13,894 nt of DNA from DATLXU01 sp035575515 (GTDB lineage: Bacteria; Acidobacteriota; Blastocatellia; UBA7656), in assembly GCA_035575515.1 (NCBI GenBank), contig DATLXU010000050.1, forward strand, positions 1 to 13,894, written 5' to 3'. Within the stretch, counting starts at the first letter, position 1, and each line of letters starts with the position of its first letter. The notes below the pieces were generated by a model. That model ran no database searches. It was not told the origin of the DNA and saw only the letters and a list, made by a program, of their open reading frames with translations. Shown one piece after another: positions 5,210 to 13,418 of the stretch. The translations under genes and the position numbers were made by a program.

Positions 5210-5800
5210 TTATTGGTCCTTCTTGTTTTCGGTGTTCTTAGGTTCTGACTTAAATGCAACAATGTCCAATATAGGAATTTCGACTACCCCGTCTTTAGTC
5301 GTTACACACAAGGCAGGGATTACCACATCTTTACCACTTTCGTTGCGGAACTCGCCTAGCAACTTCAGTTTGCTAGGAATTCTAGGGCTGGTATCAAACA
5401 CAAAGACATTATATTTCAGCCCCGTAGCCGACACTCGATTTGCTCCTAGTCCAGTCTTTTCGCCCGGCTTGAAGACTTCAAGATCATCGGGCAGGCCACC
5501 GGTTGCGCTGACAGTGATTAGCCAGATATGTGAGCGATGCACACCCTCGTCGTCAATTGAAACTATGTCTTCGCCGTTGGACATATGATAATTGACGATA
5601 TGGATTATCCCTTCGTCTGACTTCTCTAACTTGGCCTCACCTTTTTGCACGATCATGCCTCTGATCTGCCCAGTGATGATTTTGCCATCTTTAGTTTTGA
5701 TCGTGGCTGAAAGGGCCGTACCCGCTAGGCTTACTAAGACCAGAACCGATGCGAACGTTCGTGCGCTAGGACATTTGATATATATTCGGGTGCTCATCAT
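5210..5800 (-). CDS. secreted hypothetical protein, gene before attC site 4
   Basis: 196 residues from ATG 5798-5800 (ATG 5795-5797 is equally possible) behind a strong AAGGAGG ribosome site. The N-terminus has a signal peptide, with the hydrophobic run FASVLVLVSLAGTALSA. Just after cleavage comes TIKTKDGKIITGQIRGMIVQKG, a short beta-barrel-like motif often seen in exported proteins of soil bacteria (general impression, no family name). The central part VHRSHIWLITVSATGGLPDDLEVF and the C-terminal KLLGEFRNESGKDVVIPALCV suggest further beta-strands. The tail SEPKNTENKKDQ is hydrophilic. attC site 4 follows it, so it ends a cassette, but no attC stands between it and the 5871 gene (70 bp upstream). 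Those two genes may share a cassette or a transcript. Confidence 0.75.
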   Translation of the reverse strand: MMSTRIYIKCPSARTFASVLVLVSLAGTALSATIKTKDGKIITGQIRGMIVQKGEAKLEKSDEGIIHIVNYHMSNGEDIVSIDDEGVHRSHIWLITVSATGGLPDDLEVFKPGEKTGLGANRVSATGLKYNVFVFDTSPRIPSKLKLLGEFRNESGKDVVIPALCVTTKDGVVEIPILDIVAFKSEPKNTENKKDQ

Positions 5801-5870
5801 TTTCCTCCTTGACCGGCTTTGCTTGATTCGCCGCCGCGCGGGTCCGTGCTACAGTCGGCTGCTCGCGTTC

Positions 5871-6407
5871 TCATTCGACCGTGACCTCAAGGAATCTGCA
5901 AAGCTCATCAAGAGCCGCTTGGTACTGACCCTGCCAGAAGTCGCGGTGCTCTGCGCCTTCCTGAGGAGACAGCTTGCGCTTCTCGGCGGGAGTCTTGAGC
6001 TTGTTGAATTCGCCCCAGTCCACTAGCCCATCACGGTCATTGTCGCCAAAGCTCGCGCTCGGCGCTTTCTTGCTCTTGATCCAGAACGAGACCTCCGGGG
6101 CTGATGGTGAGGTCGAGACCTGGTATGTCGTGTCGCCTACCTTGACCTCGTAGGCCACGCCGATGACCGTGGCTTTGCCAAACGCGCTGTACTTTCTGAC
6201 CTCTATGCGCTCTACCTTATTGCGGCCCCAAAGCTTGCTCGCCTGACCTTCGGTCTTTTTCACCATGAACGACAGCAGCGCATCAAGCTGGCGTTTCGTC
6301 GCGGCAGGCTCTGCGCCTTGCGACGCTTGCAGGCCATTACCCTGCACCCCGACAATCAGCGATGCTGAAGTGACAAAAAGTATTATCCAAAAGTTTATGC
6401 GCATCAT
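5871..6407 (-). CDS. secreted protein with one EF-hand calcium-binding loop
   Basis: 178 residues from ATG 6405-6407, behind GGAGG. The N-terminus MMRINFWIILFVTSASLIVG is a signal peptide. Residues 122-133, DNDRDGLVDWGE, form a canonical 12-residue EF-hand loop with acidic or polar groups at positions 1, 3, 5, 9 and 12 and Gly at 6, so calcium binding is expected. Only one loop is visible, so it may pair with another molecule or act as a dockerin/EF-like solitary site. The part before the loop (residues 37-112) is charged with alternating strands (VIGVAYEVKVGDTTYQVS); the part after it is helical (YQAALDELCRFLEV). The family is otherwise unrecognised. It lies 50 bp after the 6458 gene and 70 bp before the 5210 gene on the same strand, fitting one transcript. 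Confidence 0.75.
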   Translation of the reverse strand: MMRINFWIILFVTSASLIVGVQGNGLQASQGAEPAATKRQLDALLSFMVKKTEGQASKLWGRNKVERIEVRKYSAFGKATVIGVAYEVKVGDTTYQVSTSPSAPEVSFWIKSKKAPSASFGDNDRDGLVDWGEFNKLKTPAEKRKLSPQEGAEHRDFWQGQYQAALDELCRFLEVTVE

Positions 6408-6457
6408 TCGATCCTCCTAACACTGACCATCTCGCCAGTTCGATTCAATGCAATAGC

Positions 6458-6976
6458 TCACTCGATTGCGATTCTGCCAATATCAATCACGCCCGCTTTG
6501 TTATCCATCCTGACCTTTATCACTTCTCTATCTTTGCTCAAGAGCGAAAGCCTCTCTTTTCGTACAAAGCCGTACTCGGGTTTCAGGTTCGGGTCTGCGT
6601 ACTGAATGTTTAAGATGACTGCGGTCACAACCCCGCCCGGGAACTCGTCAAGGCTGAGCGCGCCCTCAGTAATGGCTTCTTTTCCGATCATCGAGACCTT
6701 CGGCACGTTCAAGGTAAACGCTCCTTCAGCATCAGTCTTCGCTTTGGCATTCCACAAGTCTACTTGTCCGTCCTTGTTGAGAGTGTTGATACCGATTGCC
6801 ATGCCCTTCGCGTCAAGGGGATAGAAGATAACTGTCTTCTCTTTCAACGGGGCTCCCTCGCGATTCACAAGAACGCCCTTGATGTGCAGAAGATATTCAG
6901 GGTTCCGTCCGGCCACAAAGACAGGAAGGAAAATGAGAAGAGCCAAACAGATCACTCCGCGCCCTTTGCAACTCAT
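6458..6976 (-). CDS. secreted carboxypeptidase-regulatory-like beta-sandwich protein
   Basis: 172 residues from ATG 6974-6976. This start is chosen because AAAGGAG lies 7 nt upstream and a signal peptide follows at once (MSCKGRGVICLALLIFLPVF then VAG). A longer open frame to 7075 has no ribosome site and would put 33 polar residues before the signal. LLHIKGVLVNREGAPLKEKT followed by VIFYPLDAKG, and later KTDAEGAFTLNVPKV, show the G-x-V-x-x-x-G-x-P-L ... T-D-x-x-G-x-F pattern of carboxypeptidase-regulatory-like or transthyretin-like domains. These are small beta-sandwiches in surface and periplasmic proteins, with binding or structural rather than enzymatic roles. It is the first of three minus-strand genes encoding exported proteins (6458, 5871, 5210). 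Upstream lies the 34-bp-core repeat, then the divergent sigma-factor gene. Confidence 0.75.
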   Translation of the reverse strand: MSCKGRGVICLALLIFLPVFVAGRNPEYLLHIKGVLVNREGAPLKEKTVIFYPLDAKGMAIGINTLNKDGQVDLWNAKAKTDAEGAFTLNVPKVSMIGKEAITEGALSLDEFPGGVVTAVILNIQYADPNLKPEYGFVRKERLSLLSKDREVIKVRMDNKAGVIDIGRIAIE

Positions 6977-7244
6977 GGGTCGCTCCTTTGGCAGACCTTG
7001 TTGGGCCAAAGCTAGGTTCTGCCGTTGCGCGCCGCTGACGGGAGTGCTAAACTCTTCAACGGTCTGACAGTTCAACTCCCCGCCATCAGCCGGCGGCTTT
7101 CATGTTCTATATGCGCGAATCGAGGCTGAAATGGCGGGTGGCGTAGAAAAAAACCTTCCAAGCCTTAGTGCCGGATAATAGAGATGGCCTCGCAGCTTCG
7201 TGCCCGGCAAGCAACCTCTCGATATGCAGCACGGAGGTGGCCCG
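6977..7244. other. divergent intergenic region between secreted-protein and sigma-factor genes
   Basis: About 270 bp separate the minus-strand 6976 start from the plus-strand 7245 start and must hold both promoters. I see the ribosome site AAAGGAG for the minus gene and GGAGGTGG for the plus gene, and the repeat copy at 7083-7160. No convincing sigma-70 hexamer pair was found; ECF-type promoters may be used. No attC or attI site was recognised here. Confidence 0.5.
7083..7160 (+). repeat. conserved repeat, copy 1, with a 14-codon micro-ORF at 7102-7146
   Basis: Ungapped alignment with 13083-13160 shows roughly four-fifths identity, with 34 identical bases in a row at 7111-7144. On the plus strand it reads ATG to TAG as the peptide MFYMRESRLKWRVA. 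The other copy gives MLYMRESRLKWRVA with TGA. No good ribosome site precedes the ATG. It lies about 100 bp before the sigma-factor gene and 107 bp upstream of the divergent secreted-protein gene. Confidence 0.7.
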
Positions 7245-7853
7245 ATGAATCAACAACCAACTGAAGACGTAACTCAACTGCTCTTAAAGTGGAGAAACGG
7301 CGATGAGTCTGCTCTTGATAGAGTGATGCCGATGGTCTATGGCGAATTGCGCCGCCTTGCTCGGCGATGCCTGCGAGGCGAGCGCGCAGGCCATACGATC
7401 CAAACAACCACTCTTGTGCATGAAGCATACCTGCGCCTTGTTGATGCGAGCCGCATCCCTTGGCATGACCGCCAGCACTTTTTCGCCATCGCCGCGCAGA
7501 TCATGAGGCGCGTGCTTGTTGATGAAGCGCGCAAGCGGCGCTTTCAAAAGCGCGGCGGGCAATTGATAAGAGTCTCGCTTGAAGAGGCCCCTGTATTTTC
7601 ATCAGAGCGAGACGCGGAGCTAGTGGCTTTGGATGAAGCGCTCGACCGCCTTGCCAGATTCGCTCCGCGCAAATGCCGCGTGGTCGAGCTGAGATTTTTC
7701 GGCGGCTTGAGCATTGAAGAGACGGCTGCCGCGCTCAATGTTTCAACAGACATCGTGAAGCGCGAGTGGCGAACGGCGAAGCTATGGCTTTTGCGCGAGA
7801 TGAGCGGAGAAGGAGAAGACCGTGATGGATCATGCGCAGTGGGAGCGGATTGA
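7245..7853 (+). CDS. ECF sigma-70 factor of the kinase-associated type
   Basis: 202 residues from ATG 7245, with GGAGG about 8 nt upstream; an open frame from 7200 lacks a ribosome site. Sigma region 2 covers about residues 10-102 (LLLKWRNGDESALDRVMPMV, TLVHEAYLRLVDAS, FFAIAAQIMRRVLVDEARKR). Region 4 covers about residues 130-185, with helix-turn-helix LSIEETAAALNVSTDIVKRE. The GELRRLARR and HEAYLRL wording matches the ECF type annotated as TIGR02999/Sig-70_X6, often encoded beside Ser/Thr kinases in Acidobacteriota and Planctomycetes. It should direct RNA polymerase to a dedicated promoter set. No anti-sigma gene is adjacent; the overlapping downstream kinase probably controls its activity, in line with ECF groups governed by phosphorylation. 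Its stop lies inside the kinase gene, so the two are translationally coupled. Confidence 0.9.
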   Translation: MNQQPTEDVTQLLLKWRNGDESALDRVMPMVYGELRRLARRCLRGERAGHTIQTTTLVHEAYLRLVDASRIPWHDRQHFFAIAAQIMRRVLVDEARKRRFQKRGGQLIRVSLEEAPVFSSERDAELVALDEALDRLARFAPRKCRVVELRFFGGLSIEETAAALNVSTDIVKREWRTAKLWLLREMSGEGEDRDGSCAVGAD

Positions 7854-10839
7854 AGAGCTGTTGCAGAAGGCGCTCGACCTTGAGCCCGCCAAGCGCGCAG
7901 CTTTTCTCGATGCCGCCTGCGCGGGCGATGCTTCGTTGCGCCGCGAAGTCGAGACGCTGCTCAACAAAGAAGCAAGCGCCGCAAGCTTCATCGAGACTCC
8001 GGCCTTCGCTCATCTCGCAGGCAACACGACCTCCGCTTCGCTCGCGGGCCAGCGCATCAGCCACTACAAGATCGAATCGCTCATAGGCACGGGCGGCATG
8101 GGAGAAGTTTACAGAGCGCGCGATGAAAATCTTTCTCGCACTGTCGCGCTGAAGATGCTGCCCGCAGACTACACGGCGGACGCGGGCCGCGTGCGGCGAT
8201 TCGAGCAAGAAGCCGTCGCCGCGTCAAAGCTCAATCACCCGAACATCATCACCATCTTCGAGGTTATAAATTCCGGTGGAGCGCACTTCATCGTCAGCGA
8301 ATTCATTGAAGGCAAGACCCTGCGCCAATTGATGGACGAGTCTACTTCGAGCAATCACCGGCTCGACATCAAGCAAGCGATTGAGATTGCCATTCAAGTC
8401 GCAAGCGCGCTCAAGGCCGCGCATACGGCGTGGATAATTCATCGCGACATCAAGCCTGAAAACATCATGGTTCGCGAAGACGGACTAGTGAAGGTCTTGG
8501 ATTTCGGCATCGCAAAGCTTGAGCGACCCGATGAGCGTGTGATGCAAGGCGATGGTGATTCATCTAATCACATCTCGCTTGCGGGCATGCTCGACTCATC
8601 AAACACGATGCCCGGCGCGGTGATGGGAACGGCAAGCTATATGTCGCCTGAGCAAGCGCGGGGCGAGCCGCTCGATGGGCGAACAGACATATTCTCGCTC
8701 GGCGCTGTGCTCTATGAAATGGTCACGGGCGAGCGAGTCTTTCAGGCAGCGACTCGTGTGGAAGCGATGCTGGCCGCGCGCGAAAAGCAAATATCGCTTC
8801 CTCATCACAAGCTCGATCACGCGCCGAAAGAGCTTGAGCGAATCATTCGCAAATCGCTGAAGCAGAATCGCGATGAGCGATACGCTTCGGCGGGCGAGAT
8901 GCTTGCAGAGCTTGAATCGCTGAAGCGAAGCATGGAAAACCGCGCGAGCCGAAGGATTGCCCGCTTCAGCCTGCTTGCGCTGCTGGCCGTAGTGGCGTTT
9001 GTTGCCATCGCAGCGATGGCTTCGCGCGGCGAGGTATGGGATGAGCAGGTCATACGCGACGGCCACACGGCAGCGGTGCGCCGCGCGGTCTTTTCGCCCG
9101 ATGGCCGGTTGCTTGTTTCGGTGGGCGAAGACAAGCAGGTTATCGTCTGGGATTTCGCGCGGCGCGAGCGGCTCGCGACCTTCAACGATCACACGGACTG
9201 GATAGTGGCTGCGGCATTCTCTCCCGATGGAAAGTGGTTCGCGACTGCCGGGTATGACCGGACGGTGATCATCTGGGACGCGCTCAATCTACGGAAGGAG
9301 GCCGTGCTCGTCGGGCACAGGGGCAAAGTGACCGCCATCGCTTTTTCTCCCGACGGCAGCGTACTCGTTACTGCCGACATGGCAGACGCCCTTGAAGACC
9401 GCGAAACGTTGCTCTGGCGGGTGGGGAGCTGGGAGCCATTTGCCCGGATTCCGATTGGAGCATATGAAGTGCATTCGCTGCTCTTCATGCCCGGCACCAC
9501 TCGTATGATTTATCACATTGACACACATCCATTGGCCGATACATGGGACACGGCGACAGGGCAGCCCGTGGGCAATCAATTTGATCCGGACTGGGCGGCC
9601 AGCAACGCCGCGCTCTCGCCCAAAGGGGATCAGTTTGCCGGAATAACAAGCGCAGGCGAGGTGATCTTTGCCGACCTCAAGCGAAAGCGTTTGTATAGCC
9701 GGGAGAAGGCTCACGAAGACAACGGGCGAGCCGTTGCATATTCACCCGATGGGCGATTGGTTGCTACCGGAGCCGAGAACATCATCCTGTGGGACGCGAT
9801 TACTCGACAGAAGATAACGACCATAGATTATCCTTCGATTGTCTGGAGCGCGACCTTTTCACCCGATGGGCGATGGCTTGTGACAACGCACGGCGACGGC
9901 GCGATTCGCGTTTGGGATACGGTTGAGCGGCGGCGCGTCGTCGGATTCAACGAGCACAACGGCCCCGTTCGCGCTGTCGCTTGGGGGCACGATGGGAAGC
10001 GATTCGCATCGGCAGGCGAAGATCATGCAGTGATGATATGGAACGCTGAAAGCGGGCGCAGAGAGATGCTTCTGGCCGGACACACGACACGAGTAACGGG
10101 TTTGGCCTTTGCGCGCGATGACAAGACGCTCGCTTCCGTTGATATCGAAGGAATCGTCATCATCTGGGACCTCGATCAGCAGCGGGAGCGTTTGCAGTTC
10201 GCGTATCCGGGCGAGATGACATCCTGCTACTGCATCGCGCTGTCACCCGATGGATCGCTTGTGGCGACATCGCACGGAGTCTATGAGACGGCGACGGGCA
10301 AGCAAGCGGCGGGCTTCACAGGGGGCAGGGGGTTTAACCCGAGCTCAATTTATGGGCTTGCCTTCTCTGCCGACGGCACGCGGCTGGCTGTGGCTCATGC
10401 TCAAGGGCTTGAGTTCATATGGGACACGGCGACTTGGGAGATGATAGAGCAAGCAGACTTCAGCCCGCGACAATTCATCAGCGTAAGCCTCGCGCCGGAT
10501 TTCAAACAGATGGTGACGGGCGAAGACGGCGGCGCCATTCAGCTATGGACGACTCACCCTCTGCGCCCGACATATGTGATAGGGCAACACGCCGCTCGCG
10601 TTAAGTCTGTCGCGTTCTCTCCCGATGGAGAGCAAGTAGTCTCGGCAGGCGACGACAAGATGATTGCTCTTTGGGATGTCGGCAGCCGAAGGCTCATCAC
10701 TCGCATAGGGCTTCACACCGCGCCGGTATACGCAGTGGCTTTTTCGCCCGATGGCAGCAAGTTAATCTCAGGCGGGCACGACGGCTCTGTTCGACTCTAC
10801 ACGCGCCATCGCACGCTTTGGGGCTTCCGGCTCGACTGA
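7825..10839 (+). CDS. membrane Ser/Thr protein kinase with C-terminal WD40 propellers
   Basis: About 1,004 residues. ATG 7825 is taken as start (GTG 7822 also possible); GGAG lies 9 nt upstream and the gene overlaps the sigma-factor gene by 29 bp. Numbering from the GTG: residues 1-65 are a helical N-terminal part. The kinase domain follows at about 82-370 with the P-loop GTGGMGEVYRA (89-99), Lys111, HRDIKPEN (catalytic Asp209), DFG (227-229), SPEQ in the APE position (275-278) and DIFSLGAVLYEM. All catalytic residues are present. The activation segment is long, about 35 extra residues between DFG and MGTASYMSPEQ. A single membrane helix lies at about 382-400. The rest holds 14 WD40-like units (FSPDG...W/D patterns), enough for two seven-blade propellers, presumably outside the membrane as a sensing or binding surface. 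Likely partner: the upstream ECF sigma factor. Confidence 0.92.
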   Translation: MDHAQWERIEELLQKALDLEPAKRAAFLDAACAGDASLRREVETLLNKEASAASFIETPAFAHLAGNTTSASLAGQRISHYKIESLIGTGGMGEVYRARDENLSRTVALKMLPADYTADAGRVRRFEQEAVAASKLNHPNIITIFEVINSGGAHFIVSEFIEGKTLRQLMDESTSSNHRLDIKQAIEIAIQVASALKAAHTAWIIHRDIKPENIMVREDGLVKVLDFGIAKLERPDERVMQGDGDSSNHISLAGMLDSSNTMPGAVMGTASYMSPEQARGEPLDGRTDIFSLGAVLYEMVTGERVFQAATRVEAMLAAREKQISLPHHKLDHAPKELERIIRKSLKQNRDERYASAGEMLAELESLKRSMENRASRRIARFSLLALLAVVAFVAIAAMASRGEVWDEQVIRDGHTAAVRRAVFSPDGRLLVSVGEDKQVIVWDFARRERLATFNDHTDWIVAAAFSPDGKWFATAGYDRTVIIWDALNLRKEAVLVGHRGKVTAIAFSPDGSVLVTADMADALEDRETLLWRVGSWEPFARIPIGAYEVHSLLFMPGTTRMIYHIDTHPLADTWDTATGQPVGNQFDPDWAASNAALSPKGDQFAGITSAGEVIFADLKRKRLYSREKAHEDNGRAVAYSPDGRLVATGAENIILWDAITRQKITTIDYPSIVWSATFSPDGRWLVTTHGDGAIRVWDTVERRRVVGFNEHNGPVRAVAWGHDGKRFASAGEDHAVMIWNAESGRREMLLAGHTTRVTGLAFARDDKTLASVDIEGIVIIWDLDQQRERLQFAYPGEMTSCYCIALSPDGSLVATSHGVYETATGKQAAGFTGGRGFNPSSIYGLAFSADGTRLAVAHAQGLEFIWDTATWEMIEQADFSPRQFISVSLAPDFKQMVTGEDGGAIQLWTTHPLRPTYVIGQHAARVKSVAFSPDGEQVVSAGDDKMIALWDVGSRRLITRIGLHTAPVYAVAFSPDGSKLISGGHDGSVRLYTRHRTLWGFRLD

Positions 10840-10951
10840 ACACCGGACGAGGTGAGCCATTTCGGAGTCGGGATTTGAAGCCGCGATTAAGGATGACGAT
10901 TCCGAAGTTGTTACATCACGCGAGCCGCGCAACCTCTCAAATTAAGCTTTT

Positions 10952-10983
10952 AGGGTTGGGAATAGACATCTGTTCCCAACCCT
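10952..10983 (+). terminator. strong hairpin between convergent genes, likely terminator
   Basis: AGGGTTGGGAA (10952-10962) pairs perfectly with TTCCCAACCCT (10973-10983), and AGA/TCT within the loop extend the stem across one T-G wobble, leaving a CA apex. No T-run follows on either strand, so it is not a textbook intrinsic terminator. Its place, 113 bp after the kinase stop and 23 bp after the 11006 gene's stop, suggests transcription termination or 3'-end protection. The plus-strand RNA would fold slightly better (U-G pair against C-A). Confidence 0.6.
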
Positions 10984-11005
10984 CAGCCTACGCAAAGATG
11001 GCTTG

Positions 11006-13075
11006 CTACTGAAGCACGAGCGTGAGCGTGGCGGTGCGTTGTCGGCCCGAATCGTCCTTGCCCGTGAAGACGAGCCGCTGCGTCCCTGTAGGACCCGAGC
11101 CCTTGATCTTGAACTTGAAGCTGATGCTTGAATCCGTAGTAGAGGTCTCGCCCGGCTTCACCTTCACCTTAATGTCACCCGTGTCCGGCGCGGTCACAGT
11201 CACGTTGCCGTTGAACCCGCCCACTCGGTTTATGTTGAGCGTGCTCTTGACCGTCCTCCCGCGCTCCGAGGTAATGGAAGGCGGGTCGAAGGCGAGTGTG
11301 AAGTCAGGCCCGCTCACTCTCGCCGTGAAGTTCGTGGAATGATTGAGCGAACCCGACGTGCCCCGCACCGTCACCGTGAACGAAGAGTTCACCTGCGCGT
11401 TCTGCGAAGCCCTCAGCGTCAGTGTCGCGCTGCCGCCCGGCGAAACAGTGCTCGGCGAGATGCTTGCCGATAGGTTCCCATTATCCGGGCTCACGCTCAC
11501 CGAAAGGTTGACCGGCTGGTTGTAGCCAACTATAGGCAACACGTCTACTCTAACATTTGAGCTACCCCCAGGCCCGACCTGCTGCGGGCTTATGACCGCA
11601 AACTCGAAGTCCGGATCAGATACCCTAAGCCGCGCTGTGGCAGCTTCACTGATCGAACCCGCCCGCGCCGTTATCGTGATCGAGTAGGTGTTGGACGCTG
11701 CCGCAGGGGTTGAACTCGCCGTGAAGCTCGTACTCTCGCCCGGCAGCAGCGACGACGACGCGAGGTTGACCGAGATGCTGCTGCTCGAAGGCGACACCGA
11801 CGAGCTGAGGTTGACGCGCTCACGGAACTGCGCCGTTCGGGTGGTGAGCGTGAAGCTGGCCGACTGTCCCTTGCCTATGGTCTGAGTCGCCGGGCTGATT
11901 GAGATCTCGAAGGTGCGCAGGTCAAGTATCGCTATCGTGTTATGCGTGGCTTGGCCCGTCGAGCTGCGGAAGATTATCCCTAGCAATACTGATGGGGCGT
12001 TGGCCGCTGTAGTCACCTCTAAGGTCGCGGTGCCGCCTGGCTGAATCCTGCTCGACGACAGGCTCAGGGTCACACCCGCCTGCTGAGGAACTAACATCTC
12101 CACGTCAACCGCGCGGTTGAAAGTGCCTAGCGCGTTGACGCCGACAGTGTAGCTCGTGCTCTCGCCCGAAAGGATGTTGCGCAGGCTAGGGCGGGTGAAC
12201 AGCACGTAATCGGGCTGCTTGGTCGCGCTGAAGCTGGTGAAGCCGAAGATGAACCCGCAGTTGCCTATCGCTACGTAGCTCTGGCTCCCTGACACGGACG
12301 TGTCGGAGCTGAAGGTCGCCGTCTGCGTGATTGACCAGACGTTCCTGCCGGTGAAGCCTGAGACGGTGAACTCAACCGTGTTGCCGGTTATCTGGACAGG
12401 CGGGGCGTAGCTGGTCGTAATGACCCCGCCGTCACTACAGAAGGTAAATCGCAGATTGGTGATGGTCGCGTTGGTAATGGCGTTGTCAACAACGGTGAAG
12501 AATAGGCTCGACGAGCTTGCACCCTCGTCCCAGTTGCCGTCGTAGTTATTGGCGGCGGGCGCAAGCTCTGACTGTGCATAGACCTCACCGCCCGAATTGG
12601 CATCGGGCCTGTGTTCGGCGCGATTGGTCACAAACAGGACGGAGTCCCCACCTCCGTCATGGCTGATGCCGAACCCGACGTCGCCGTAGTAGCATACTTC
12701 CGTCTCCACCCACGAGATAGGGGGCGGCTGTGTAAGGCGAGCGTAGTCTTCGGGGTTGATGCTGGCTTCGAGCCTCGGGGCCTTTTCGACTAGGCTCAGG
12801 TCAGGGTCTCCATATCTCGCCTTGATGGCGGCGATGCTAGGCCGCGAGGCTTCGGGCAATACGTAGCCGACCTTCTCGGCGTCCGCCCTGAAAGAGTTCA
12901 TGTCTAGCATACCGATAGATTCCCTACTGAACAGCGTGTCATCGGCAAGTATGCGTTGACCCGCGTCGGTCGCCGTCTGCGCAGGAACACGCCAGACCCG
13001 CAAAGGGTTCGCGCTCATCAGTGCGATCAATATCAGCGATATAATCACTTTGTGTTTCATGGTTTTAGTCTTCAT
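11006..13075 (-). CDS. large secreted protein with tandem Ig-like (NEW3-type) repeats
   Basis: 689 residues from ATG 13073-13075, with GGAGG about 5 nt upstream. The signal peptide is MKTKTMKHKVIISLILIALM, with likely cleavage near PAQ-TA. After a linker (residues 35-115) comes an N-terminal domain (about 118-285) with YYGDVGFGISHDGGGDSVLF and four Cys. Then four repeats of about 95 residues start at about 288 (PDYVLFTRPSLRNILSGEST), 388 (TFEISISPATQTIGKGQSAS), 485 (DFEFAVISPQQVGPGGSSN) and 593 (DFTLAFDPPSITSERGRTVK). Each has the pattern of a P-rich strand, G-x-S/T, and a later N-L-S/V-T-V strand, as in bacterial Ig-like or NEW3 folds. A surface adhesin or matrix component is likely; no enzyme motif or anchor was seen. 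It is convergent with the kinase gene and preceded by repeat copy 2. Confidence 0.85.
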   Translation of the reverse strand: MKTKTMKHKVIISLILIALMSANPLRVWRVPAQTATDAGQRILADDTLFSRESIGMLDMNSFRADAEKVGYVLPEASRPSIAAIKARYGDPDLSLVEKAPRLEASINPEDYARLTQPPPISWVETEVCYYGDVGFGISHDGGGDSVLFVTNRAEHRPDANSGGEVYAQSELAPAANNYDGNWDEGASSSSLFFTVVDNAITNATITNLRFTFCSDGGVITTSYAPPVQITGNTVEFTVSGFTGRNVWSITQTATFSSDTSVSGSQSYVAIGNCGFIFGFTSFSATKQPDYVLFTRPSLRNILSGESTSYTVGVNALGTFNRAVDVEMLVPQQAGVTLSLSSSRIQPGGTATLEVTTAANAPSVLLGIIFRSSTGQATHNTIAILDLRTFEISISPATQTIGKGQSASFTLTTRTAQFRERVNLSSSVSPSSSSISVNLASSSLLPGESTSFTASSTPAAASNTYSITITARAGSISEAATARLRVSDPDFEFAVISPQQVGPGGSSNVRVDVLPIVGYNQPVNLSVSVSPDNGNLSASISPSTVSPGGSATLTLRASQNAQVNSSFTVTVRGTSGSLNHSTNFTARVSGPDFTLAFDPPSITSERGRTVKSTLNINRVGGFNGNVTVTAPDTGDIKVKVKPGETSTTDSSISFKFKIKGSGPTGTQRLVFTGKDDSGRQRTATLTLVLQ

Positions 13076-13082
13076 ACCGCCT

Positions 13083-13160
13083 CCATCAGCAGTCGGGTTT
13101 CATGCTATACATGCGCGAATCGAGGCTGAAATGGCGGGTGGCGTGAATAAAGACTTTCCG
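13083..13160 (+). repeat. conserved repeat, copy 2, with a 14-codon micro-ORF at 13102-13146
   Basis: Second copy of the 7083 repeat, with the 34-bp identical core at 13111-13144. The plus strand reads MLYMRESRLKWRVA then TGA. The three base changes inside the micro-ORF before the stop affect codon 2 (Phe to Leu) and the third base of the Tyr codon. On the minus strand it begins directly at the ribosome site of the 13075 gene, so it could also hold that gene's promoter. Weaker similarity seems to continue to a CAGCTT...GCCCGGC stretch at about 13217 (about 7193 in copy 1). Confidence 0.7.
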
Positions 13161-13418
13161 GCTCTGGCCATTAGGTTCTAGCCCGTTGCCCCCGCAACGA
13201 GTCTCTGAGAGCCACTCAGCTTGTTGCCCGGCGTGGAGTCTTGAGATGTAGTTGGAACTGTTTCAGAGCTTGAGAACCGGATAGCCTCAATGCCTTTTCA
13301 CCTAGCGGTTGACGATACTCTCAGAGCAGTTTGTAGGTCTTTTCCCAAGTCCTGAAAAAGTTTTCAAAACTTCTTGTGAGGTTCACCAATTGTTATAAGG
13401 ACATGGACAGAACGGTCC
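13161..13418. other. gene-free stretch before the winged-helix remnant
   Basis: No open frame here looks like protein. It holds a perfect 15-bp palindrome AAGTTTTCAAAACTT at 13358-13372, about 45 bp before the regulator remnant, which could be an old operator. It also has a GTTGC/GCAAC pair near 13180-13193. No attC boxes with pairing arms were found. Confidence 0.4.

Noticed and set aside
5801..6457. attC sites between the 5210, 5871 and 6458 genes
   Set aside because: The gaps of 70 and 50 bp hold no paired boxes or GC-rich arms, so membership of the last two genes in the array cannot be claimed.
13358..13372. The palindrome AAGTTTTCAAAACTT as a terminator
   Set aside because: The stem is almost all A-T and no gene ends close before it on either strand; an old operator is at least as likely, so it is only noted.
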